The notes under the pieces: generated by a model
Told to the model about the DNA's origin: nothing
Database searches by the model: none
Seen by the model: only the letters and a program-made list of their open reading frames with translations
Source of the DNA: Candidatus Kirkpatrickella diaphorinae
Lineage (GTDB): Bacteria; Pseudomonadota; Alphaproteobacteria; Acetobacterales; Acetobacteraceae
Length of the DNA: 64,000 bases
NCBI RefSeq assembly: GCF_025736875.1
Contig: NZ_CP107052.1
Location: forward strand, 1,878,501-1,942,500
Direction: 5' to 3'
Program-made: the position numbers and the translations under genes
Shown here: one piece after another, positions 55,382 to 62,830 of the stretch
How the letters are laid out: every line of letters starts with the position of its first letter
Numbering within the stretch: position 1 is the first letter of the stretch

Positions 55382-57733
55382 CTAATGGCGCGTCGTGCCT
55401 GGCGGCGGCTTCTGTAGATGGCCGGTCCGCATTTTCTGAAAGGACGTGCCGGATGTCAGGATCTTCCGGATATCCTCTGACGGACGGGGGCGGCTGAGGT
55501 AGAAACCCTGCGCAAACGGGATGCCATTCAATTGCAGCCAGATGAGCTGATTTTCATGCTCGATACCTTCTGCCACAACATAGACATTCATATCTGCCGC
55601 GAGGCGCGCGATCGTCCTGACGATGGCCGTCACCTTCTGATTGGTGGTGACGTTCTCCATAAATGATGCGTCGATTTTGATGCCATCCACATCAAAATCG
55701 CAGAGATAAGTCAGTGATGAATAACCTGTGCCGAAATCATCCAATATCAGGCGCACCCCCAATTTTCGCAGGTCACGAAGCTGGTCGAGCGTATGGGCCT
55801 CCGCAGCCAGAAACGTCGTCTCCGTCACTTCCAGTCCCAGCCGGGAGGGGGGGAGGCCCGTATCATTAAGGCATGTCGCGACCACAGAAACGAAATTGCC
55901 GGAGCGCAACTGACTGGGAGAGACATTAACCGCGATCGGGAGATGACCCGGCCATTTGACGGCCTCCCGGCAGGCATGGTTCAGGGTGAAAGCGCCGATC
56001 TCGTCAACCAGCCCATTATCCTCAATCGTCTTGATGAATTTTTCGGCTGACAGGACGCCATGCTCGGGATGACGCCATCTTATCAGAGCTTCGGCTGAGA
56101 CGATATGTGCCGTCGTCGTGTCGAAGATGGGCTGATATTCCAGGAAGAACTCTTTATTATCAATGGCGGTGACAAGGTCAGCCTTCAGCTTGACCTTCTT
56201 GAAATACTCCTCCTCCATCGCGGGTTTAAAAAGTGAGAAGCTATTGCGGTGTTTCTTGGCGTGATAAAGCGCGAGGTCAGCGTGATGAAACAGGCGCTCC
56301 GTTGTTTCCCCATCCCGCGGGAAAAATGCGACACCGACACTGACGCTCGGCCTGATGGCGATGTGATCAATGAAGAATTCCTGATTGAAACTCTCCACCA
56401 GTGAGCGGCTGAAGGCAATGGCCTCTTCCTGATCAGCCGAGGGAAGGATCAGTGTGAACTCATCACCGCCTAACCGCCCGATAAGATCGGTCGGGTGGCA
56501 GGCGCGCTTGATCCGTTTGACGATCATGCGCAGCATGACATTGCCAACCTCATGGCCATATTGGTCATTGACGAGTTTGAACCGATCCACATCGATGAGG
56601 AGGAAGGTGAAAGGCGTCTTGTTCTCGCAATATTGATGCAGCGTTTTGAGGAATGCCTGCCGGTTCATCACTTTCGTGAGATCGTCGTAATTCGCCATGA
56701 AATGGACTCGGGATTCGGCCTTCTTCTTTTCCGTGATGTTTGAGCTGACGCCCCGAAACCCGAGGAAATGTCCATTACGGTCATGGGCAGGATGACCCGT
56801 GATGTTGAAATAGAATTTCTGGCCATTCTGTCGGGTCAGGACGACATGGTCGCGGAAAGGCTGGTTGTTGCGGATGAGCGCGTCAATTGTCGGGCGCGTC
56901 GTATCGTCATTTTCAAAACCGAGATCCGCAAAACAGCAGCCCTCAATCGTGGCGCTGCGGGGCTGGAAAAATCTTTTCATTTTCACATCGACATTGCGCA
57001 GTCGGCCATTGCGATCTGTCTCCCACAACCAGTCCGGTGAATTCGTTTCATATTCTCGCAGAAACACGCTGATCGTCTCATTCTGCCGTTCCAGATTAAG
57101 GCGGCTGATGGCGCGTTCGATCAGGATCTTGTTGATGTAGATGATGCCACTGGCGGCAAAACAGATGAATCCGACGAATGAGAATTTTGCAACGGCTTCC
57201 ACCGTATGCAGGCAGGTGAAGATGATAAGGATGCAGAAGGAGCTGACGGGAAGGAAAAAGGCAAAGGCGGCGCTGAGTGGCACACCGATGATAGGTGTTG
57301 ACACCAATCCCATCGAGATTTCCAGCAACACGCCATCGGTGATGAATTCATCTTCAAGTGCAAAGCGTGAAATGATCGTGCCCCAGGTGCAACCCAGGGT
57401 CACGAAGAGAAAGAGTGAGCGCGAGATGAACCGCGCATCATTCTGGTCCTTCTGCCAGGTGTGCTTGTTGATGTTGAGACACACGTAAAGAAAGATGAGA
57501 AAGACCCATTGGATGACGAGGAGGGTGGAGGGGCGGTTATCCAGCCCGAAGATGAATAATGTCGATGAGGAAACACCGAGAAGCGTGTAGAGGAAGACGG
57601 TGTTGGAAAGGATGCCGGATTGCTCACGCCGGATTTCTCCAGCGTGCTCAGGAATGTCATCTAAAGCGAAAAGTCGCCATAGCTCGCGCCAATATCGAGG
57701 CGTGAACAGTCTTATGGGTCCCCGTTTCTGCAT
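55382..57733 (-). CDS. Membrane GGDEF-EAL protein with PAS-like domain
   Basis: 783 residues from ATG 57733, preceded by AGGCGG. Residues 40-200 hold about six transmembrane helices, a putative sensor. A PAS-like region (about 225-335) leads into GGDEF (RLGGDEF, 420-426) with active-site residues intact; its inhibitory site reads HPTD rather than RxxD. The EAL domain keeps EALIRW (548-553), the VTET pair, LDDFGTG (664-670) and IKIDASF, so both synthesis and breakdown of cyclic-di-GMP look possible. The first 77 bases lie inside the methyltransferase gene, in another frame. Last gene of the operon. Confidence 0.88.
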   Translation of the reverse strand: MQKRGPIRLFTPRYWRELWRLFALDDIPEHAGEIRREQSGILSNTVFLYTLLGVSSSTLFIFGLDNRPSTLLVIQWVFLIFLYVCLNINKHTWQKDQNDARFISRSLFLFVTLGCTWGTIISRFALEDEFITDGVLLEISMGLVSTPIIGVPLSAAFAFFLPVSSFCILIIFTCLHTVEAVAKFSFVGFICFAASGIIYINKILIERAISRLNLERQNETISVFLREYETNSPDWLWETDRNGRLRNVDVKMKRFFQPRSATIEGCCFADLGFENDDTTRPTIDALIRNNQPFRDHVVLTRQNGQKFYFNITGHPAHDRNGHFLGFRGVSSNITEKKKAESRVHFMANYDDLTKVMNRQAFLKTLHQYCENKTPFTFLLIDVDRFKLVNDQYGHEVGNVMLRMIVKRIKRACHPTDLIGRLGGDEFTLILPSADQEEAIAFSRSLVESFNQEFFIDHIAIRPSVSVGVAFFPRDGETTERLFHHADLALYHAKKHRNSFSLFKPAMEEEYFKKVKLKADLVTAIDNKEFFLEYQPIFDTTTAHIVSAEALIRWRHPEHGVLSAEKFIKTIEDNGLVDEIGAFTLNHACREAVKWPGHLPIAVNVSPSQLRSGNFVSVVATCLNDTGLPPSRLGLEVTETTFLAAEAHTLDQLRDLRKLGVRLILDDFGTGYSSLTYLCDFDVDGIKIDASFMENVTTNQKVTAIVRTIARLAADMNVYVVAEGIEHENQLIWLQLNGIPFAQGFYLSRPRPSEDIRKILTSGTSFQKMRTGHLQKPPPGTTRH

Positions 57734-58280
57734 GTCTGAAACCGCCTGATTTAAAAAGGCCTCGCTTGGAAAGATAAGCCTTGTAGGAAGAGCCCAGTTC
57801 CGATTGGAGAAGTCTCTTCTCCTCTTCGCGGGCAAGTATGGCATACCATACGAAGAAGGCGAGGGTGAACATCCATAGAACGGGCCCGCCAATGAGGGCG
57901 GTCGCCAACCAGAAAAGCCGGTAAGCAACGTAGAATGGGTGACGCAGAAAGCGATAAGGTCCCCGCGTGACAATTTCCTGTGAAACGGCGTCCTCATGCG
58001 CAACATGGAGGCCGCCTTTGCGTGTCGCGCTGACGGCGCTCCAGAAGATAATTGCGGAGGCAATGAAGAGCGCAATCGCGCCTCCGACCTGCCATGGACC
58101 CGGCTCTGACAGAAGGCCGATCGCAAGGAACGTCACGTAGGCGACAAGGCTGAAAATCGACAGGGCCCGCATATTATGCGGCATCTGCCCCGGGGATTCG
58201 AAATGGCGATATAAGGCCCACGTGAAGGATAAAAAGCAGAAGAGTGAGAATGCGAAGGCGCACGGCGTCGTATAAATCAT
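57657..58280 (-). CDS. Isoprenylcysteine carboxyl methyltransferase (ICMT)-like membrane protein
   Basis: 207 residues with four to five membrane helices. The ICMT/phospholipid-methyltransferase signature is RGPYRFLRHPFY (106-117), followed by REEEKRLLQSELGSSYKAY (151-169), the SAM-binding part. Bacterial members methylate carboxylates or phospholipid head groups; the substrate here is unknown. GGGAGA lies 7 bases before the ATG. Its ATG overlaps the FeeM-like stop (ATGA). The next gene starts within its last 77 bases. The context makes an N-acyl amino acid carboxylate a reasonable substrate guess. Confidence 0.85.
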   Translation of the reverse strand: MIYTTPCAFAFSLFCFLSFTWALYRHFESPGQMPHNMRALSIFSLVAYVTFLAIGLLSEPGPWQVGGAIALFIASAIIFWSAVSATRKGGLHVAHEDAVSQEIVTRGPYRFLRHPFYVAYRLFWLATALIGGPVLWMFTLAFFVWYAILAREEEKRLLQSELGSSYKAYLSKRGLFKSGGFRHAETGTHKTVHASILARAMATFRFR

Positions 58281-59026
58281 CGGAGGTCTCCCGCGCGTAA
58301 ATAGACAGCACCGCCACTCATGAAATCATCCAGCGGGCCGGTCGCCGTTGTGAAAGGGTCCATGATCGGGAAAGCCGCCCGAAGCTCGTCAAAGCGTTTT
58401 CTGTCTGAAGACATGAGTTGCATCCGGCATTTCAGGCCAGGATAAGGCTGCGGCGCTGTCTCAGCCTGGTAACCAAGACGCCGGTAGAACGAGGCGTGCG
58501 ATTTCCGCACGCAGGCAATGGTGATCTGGGCATGTGACATCATCGAAACATAACTTGCGATGCGATAGAGCAGATAGACAATGGCGCCCCCGCGATCAAG
58601 AGACGGGTCACGCACCAGACGCGTATACTCAGCAACCCGGACAGGACCACTCACCGCGTGGGCCGCATCCCGCATGATGCGATCAATCGTCTCGGGGAAC
58701 GCATCGTAACAAGGCGAGCGCTGCCCCGCACCCTGGAGAAGCAGGCAGACGCGCACGGACGCGACAGGGTCGCCATCCCGATAAAGGACGATGGTGCGAC
58801 TATTGGGGAGGAGATCATAATCATCGGAGAAAAGGCCGGAATTATTGGGCTCAATATGGCCGGACGCCAGGTAACATTGATATCTTAAACGGTACGCGTC
58901 CTCTCTCGTATCTTCATCAAATGCCATTTTGGCCAGATAAACATCGGTCGGTATAAAATTGCTGACTTTTGGGAGTTCTTCAGGGTTGATGTGCGCAATT
59001 CGAGCGCTTGAGCAAGTCATGAACAT
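58277..59026 (-). CDS. FeeM-like N-acyl amino acid synthase (acyltransferase)
   Basis: 249 residues with a GNAT-type fold close to the FeeM/N-acyl amino acid synthase family, which transfers an acyl chain from acyl-ACP to an amino acid. Seen in order: AYRLRYQCYLASGHI (44-58), the FSDDYD turn (66-71), substrate-loop VASVRVCLLL, VAEYTRLVRDPSL (131-143), and a SHASFYRRLGY helix with the PYPGLKCRMQL end. LuxI relatives share the fold, but the motif order fits FeeM better. GGAG lies 8 bases before the ATG. First gene of a three-gene operon with the methyltransferase and GGDEF-EAL genes; the region upstream is AT-rich. Confidence 0.72.
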   Translation of the reverse strand: MFMTCSSARIAHINPEELPKVSNFIPTDVYLAKMAFDEDTREDAYRLRYQCYLASGHIEPNNSGLFSDDYDLLPNSRTIVLYRDGDPVASVRVCLLLQGAGQRSPCYDAFPETIDRIMRDAAHAVSGPVRVAEYTRLVRDPSLDRGGAIVYLLYRIASYVSMMSHAQITIACVRKSHASFYRRLGYQAETAPQPYPGLKCRMQLMSSDRKRFDELRAAFPIMDPFTTATGPLDDFMSGGAVYLRAGDLR

Positions 59027-60029
59027 CTATATACTCCGAATTTGAAATAAGACCCCGCCATTCGGTAGACAAATCGGCGTCTTCGAAGCGATATATATGA
59101 ATTTCATGTTTAGTAAAGAATGATTTTAAATAATTTATGAGGAAATTATTGGCGTTCTTAAAGTAAAAACGCAGAAAAAAATCTAACTTGATTGTTTATC
59201 TTCGATTTTGTTCATCCGGTTTGACCTTAAATTTTAATGTGCCATTGAATTTTTTAGCCGTATTTATGCGAACTGTTGATATCTCCCGGACCGAATCGCT
59301 AAGGCCTTGAAGGGATTTCGTATTTACCTTCCGGAGTCAGATTTTGTGATCTGTCACAGATGAGGCGGGCATTGAGTCGCGGCATGCCAGGCCAAAACGG
59401 TGATAAAAACGCTTGTAATGCGCAGAAATCATTGTTCGGGCGTTTTACATGGCGCGCGTGCTCAGCCCCGGGAGGAGTTTGCTTTGACGGTGATCTGGCC
59501 GTCTGAAAGGAGCGCTTCAGGTTTGTCATTCATTTTAACCTTTCTGACATTTCGAGACGTCCCTCTTCCGCAGTAAAGAGAGCCGACCCTCAGTTTCGGT
59601 AACAAGATAACGTGGCACCTCTCTGATAAAACGGGTTTATGAACAAAGAGTTACTTCGACTCGATCTGAAACCTGCTGCGCCCGCGCATCACCACCTAAT
59701 AAAGTGGAAGAGAAGATCGGAAAACCTGCTCTAAAAGCGTTAAATAAACCCTTCAAAATTCAATATTTACCATTATAAATCATAGTGATATGAAAATATA
59801 TTTTACTCTCTTGTCTATCATTTTACAAAAGTAAGTAAAATATATTTACTCTAGCGCTGATCTCAAATCCCAGCCCCGCGGTTTGCACCCCATTTCCGGG
59901 GTACTATAGGTTAAAATGCAGCCAAGGGCTCAGACAGGGCGAGGCGTCGACGCAGCTTGTCGATCATGCTCGACATTCAACGGTATGACATGCCTGCGGA
60001 AGGCGATGCCCCCGACCTGTCAACCCTGC
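59027..60029. other. AT-rich intergenic region of about 1 kb
   Basis: No gene is certain here. Features seen: CTTCGAAGCGATATATAT at 59081-59098, similar to a site near 51.69 kb; a minus-strand frame of about 76 codons (59299-59529) and an alternative start at 59533 preceded by GAAAGG, encoding only 24 residues; and a 13-bp inverted repeat AAATATATTTTAC (59794-59806) / GTAAAATATATTT (59835-59847). ACCCC/GGGGT forms a small stem near 59897-59912. The FeeM-like operon promoter should lie in this stretch. Confidence 0.55.
59794..59847. repeat. AT-rich inverted repeat
   Basis: Perfect 13-bp inverted arms AAATATATTTTAC and GTAAAATATATTT separated by 28 bases. Each arm is itself nearly palindromic. 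Could be a protein-binding site or a structural element between the efflux operon end and the FeeM-like operon. Confidence 0.6.
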
Positions 60030-61646
60030 TCAACGAAGGCGCAAGGGTGGCAGGCTCTCACGTGGTGTCGCGTGCGTCGGCGCTGGCGAGGGCTGACTCA
60101 GATCTTCAAACGCCTTCGGGTGGGGCGCGCTGTCCACATCGCCAATCGGGTCCGGATGGTGGATGTTTCCGTATTGCAGGGGCGAGAGGGACAAGGTCGA
60201 TTTCATATCCGGCAATGCTGACCGATCCCAGCCGCCGCCCAACGCACGGATCAACCCGACATCCGCCTGGTATAATCTCGTGGCCACCGTCACCTGCTCA
60301 ATGCGGGTCTGCAGCGTCTGGACCTGCGCGAAAATTGCTTCGAGATAGGTGCCGACGCCACCTTGATAAAGCGTCATGGTCATATGCTGGGTGGAGAGAG
60401 AGGCATCAACCGACATGCTCAGTGCCTCATTTTCAGCATTCAGCCGATCCGTGCGGGACAGCCCGTCCTCGACCTCCCTGAAACTGTCCAGCACCTTGCT
60501 GCGGTAGAGATCCCGTGTTTCGCGATAATCGGACCAAGCCTGTTGTAAACGCGCACGGCGGAGGCCCCCCTCAAAAATCGGTAATTTGAAGGTTGCGCCG
60601 TAGGTCCAGAGGGAGTTGGCAAGATTGGCGAGGTCAAACCCGTTCTGCGCGAAACCGCCCCCGGCGCTGAGTGTCACATTGGGATAGAAAGCGGCACGTG
60701 CAATACCGATTTCCCGATTGGCCTCCGCCATGCGACGCTCCGCACTTGCGACATCCGGGCGTCGCTGCAGAAGGGCCGAGGGGACGCCGGTCGGGATGGC
60801 GGGCTGGGCAAAGCGCAGGACCGACTTTGCGGGGATGTGGAAGGATGAGGGTGAGCGGTTTGTCAGGATCGCGATGGCATGTTCAACCACGGCGCGGGCA
60901 GCCTCAATGTCCAATCTGGCGGCGATTGTGTTGTAGAGCTGGGTTTTGGCGCGTGCGACATCCAGGGCGGGCGCTGCCTGGTTCTGAAGCTGGTTCTGCG
61001 TGATTTTCAGCGCTTTGCGGTAATAGGCGATGGATTGATCATAAATCGCAAGTTGCGCGTCATAACCGCGCAACTGGATGAAGTCGGATGCCAGCTCCGC
61101 CTGAAGGCTCAGGCGTGACATCGCGTAATCCGCCGCCTTCTCCTGCGCCTTGTTTTGCCGCATCCACATGCGGTTGCGCAATTTGGCCCAAAAATCCGGC
61201 TCCCAGGAGGCGAGGCCGTGATATTCCTCATCCGTCTCCGTCGTCGCACCCTTATAGCGGAAGAGGCGGTCCGCCGACTGCTTATTATCCGTCGCGCCCG
61301 CATTCAGCGATAAATGGGGCAAAAGGTCCGAGCGTGCGGAGGCCACCATGGCGCGGGCCTGAATAAAGCGTTCCGCAGCGGCCTGAAGGTCCGGATTGCT
61401 ATGCGTCAGATCATCCTCAAGTTGATTCAGGAGGGGGTCGTTGAACATCGTCCACCATTGAGTGGACAGGGTCGCGTCCGCCGGCGTCGCGATGCTGAAG
61501 GGGGCGCGGCCCTGCCAACTTGCGGGCACAATAAATTTGGGCGCGTGGTAAGTGGGCGCAAGGTCACAGGCGGAAAGGGCGAGCATGGCCGTCACCGCGC
61601 CATACCCCATAAGCGCGCGGCGGAGGGGGGAAAGTCGGGCCATCAT
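60030..61646 (-). CDS. RND efflux outer-membrane factor lipoprotein (NodT/OprM type)
   Basis: 538 residues; forms the trimeric outer-membrane channel of a tripartite efflux pump. A lipobox LSAC (Cys27) ends the signal peptide. The mature part has the OMF pattern: QWWTMFNDPLLNQLEDDLTHSNPDLQAA, WEPDFWAKLRN, LQRRPDVASAERRMAEANREIGIARAAFYP, and GATFKLPIFEGG. The ATG overlaps the adaptor stop (ATGA). The C-terminal 60 residues are Pro-rich and poorly conserved. Last gene of the RND operon; the 1-kb AT-rich gap follows. Confidence 0.93.
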   Translation of the reverse strand: MMARLSPLRRALMGYGAVTAMLALSACDLAPTYHAPKFIVPASWQGRAPFSIATPADATLSTQWWTMFNDPLLNQLEDDLTHSNPDLQAAAERFIQARAMVASARSDLLPHLSLNAGATDNKQSADRLFRYKGATTETDEEYHGLASWEPDFWAKLRNRMWMRQNKAQEKAADYAMSRLSLQAELASDFIQLRGYDAQLAIYDQSIAYYRKALKITQNQLQNQAAPALDVARAKTQLYNTIAARLDIEAARAVVEHAIAILTNRSPSSFHIPAKSVLRFAQPAIPTGVPSALLQRRPDVASAERRMAEANREIGIARAAFYPNVTLSAGGGFAQNGFDLANLANSLWTYGATFKLPIFEGGLRRARLQQAWSDYRETRDLYRSKVLDSFREVEDGLSRTDRLNAENEALSMSVDASLSTQHMTMTLYQGGVGTYLEAIFAQVQTLQTRIEQVTVATRLYQADVGLIRALGGGWDRSALPDMKSTLSLSPLQYGNIHHPDPIGDVDSAPHPKAFEDLSQPSPAPTHATPRESLPPLRLR

Positions 61647-62830
61647 TTCGCTTCGGCCCCATCGGCATCGGCAGCGTGGTCGTAACCTTTTGCCGGAATG
61701 ACAACATTGACCTTATCCCCCTCCAGGAGGTCGGCCGGCGGGTTGTTAATGACGCGATCATCCGCCGCAAGGCCGGAAAGCACTTCAGTGGATGTATCCG
61801 CCATGCGGCCCACCTTGATGTCCTTGAAATGGACCCGATTATCCTTGTCCACCGTCGCGACCTGCATGCCCTTCTCCTGAAACACCAGGGCGCCACTCGG
61901 GATCTGCCGCACCGTGCTGTGACTGTTCTTCGCGGTCAGCTTGATAGAGGCGAAAGTGCCAGGCCATAATTCATGGTCAGCATTCTCCATGACGAATTCC
62001 GTCACCGCCGTGCGCGTGTTCGAATCAAAACCGCGGGCCATTGTCAGGAAACGCGCTTTGAAGGTGCGGTTGGGAAATTGCGGCACTGTGACATCCGCCT
62101 CAAGGCCCGGCTGAAGAATATAGGCAAAAACTTCCGGCACGGAGACGAAGAGACGCAATTTATCGACCTGCGCGACCGTGAACATCTCCTTGGCGTCGCC
62201 CTTCGCATCCATATCGCCGGACCCATCCCGCACGTAATCTCCGACACTGATGTTACGTGCGGTGACGACGCCTGAAAAAGGCGCGACGATGGATTTGAAT
62301 TTCTCAAGCGCGGCAAACCGGTCAACATTATGTTGCGCGGCTTCCAGAGTTGCCTGCTGCGACTTCATGTTCGCGACAGAGACGGAGACAGCCTGTCCGG
62401 AAACGGACTGTGATTTGCCCATGGCCTGCCAACGTTTGGCTGTGACGACGGAAAGATTATATTTCGCTTCCGCCGCGGAGAGATCCGCCTTGGCCTGCGC
62501 AAATTGCGCGTCAAGGCTGGGCGCATTGATCTCCGCCATGAGATCACCGGCCTGAACATCCGCACCGTAATCCTTGAACCACATTTTCACATAGCCGGAG
62601 ACCTGCGGATAAATCCGCGCGGAATACCAGGCATCAATCGTGCCGGGCAGGGTGATGGACACCATGGGATCTGCCGGTTTCGGTGTCAGCACAGCGACAT
62701 CCTCAATGGCGCCGGATTGCGTGACCCGGCGAAGCTCCCACCCATGGACGATGCGACCGATGAGGAGAGACCCGACATAAAGGCAGAAAATCGCCCCCCC
62801 CGTGAAAAGAAGTTTTTTACGGTTGGCCAT
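61643..62830 (-). CDS. RND efflux periplasmic adaptor (MFP/HlyD type)
   Basis: 395 residues with an N-terminal membrane anchor (LLFTGGAIFCLYVGSLLIG). The lipoyl halves are GYVKMWFKDYGADVQAGDLMAEI and SIVAPFSGVVTARNISVGDYV with a coiled-coil hairpin (ADLSAAEAKYNLSVV) between them; the beta-barrel and membrane-proximal domains follow. It bridges pump and outer-membrane channel. Its ATG shares a base with the pump gene stop (TGATG overlap), and its own stop overlaps the channel gene. Confidence 0.93.
   Translation of the reverse strand: MANRKKLLFTGGAIFCLYVGSLLIGRIVHGWELRRVTQSGAIEDVAVLTPKPADPMVSITLPGTIDAWYSARIYPQVSGYVKMWFKDYGADVQAGDLMAEINAPSLDAQFAQAKADLSAAEAKYNLSVVTAKRWQAMGKSQSVSGQAVSVSVANMKSQQATLEAAQHNVDRFAALEKFKSIVAPFSGVVTARNISVGDYVRDGSGDMDAKGDAKEMFTVAQVDKLRLFVSVPEVFAYILQPGLEADVTVPQFPNRTFKARFLTMARGFDSNTRTAVTEFVMENADHELWPGTFASIKLTAKNSHSTVRQIPSGALVFQEKGMQVATVDKDNRVHFKDIKVGRMADTSTEVLSGLAADDRVINNPPADLLEGDKVNVVIPAKGYDHAADADGAEAK

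Noticed and set aside
58277-59026. LuxI-type acyl-homoserine lactone synthase
   Set aside because: The fold is shared, but the motif order fits FeeM-like N-acyl amino acid synthases better and no luxR-type gene is adjacent.
59957-60480. Plus-strand frame beginning with a protein-like peptide (MLDIQRYDMPAEGDAPDL)
   Set aside because: It runs into the antisense of the outer-membrane factor gene, loses its character after about 45 codons and has no ribosome site. A remnant is possible but not shown.
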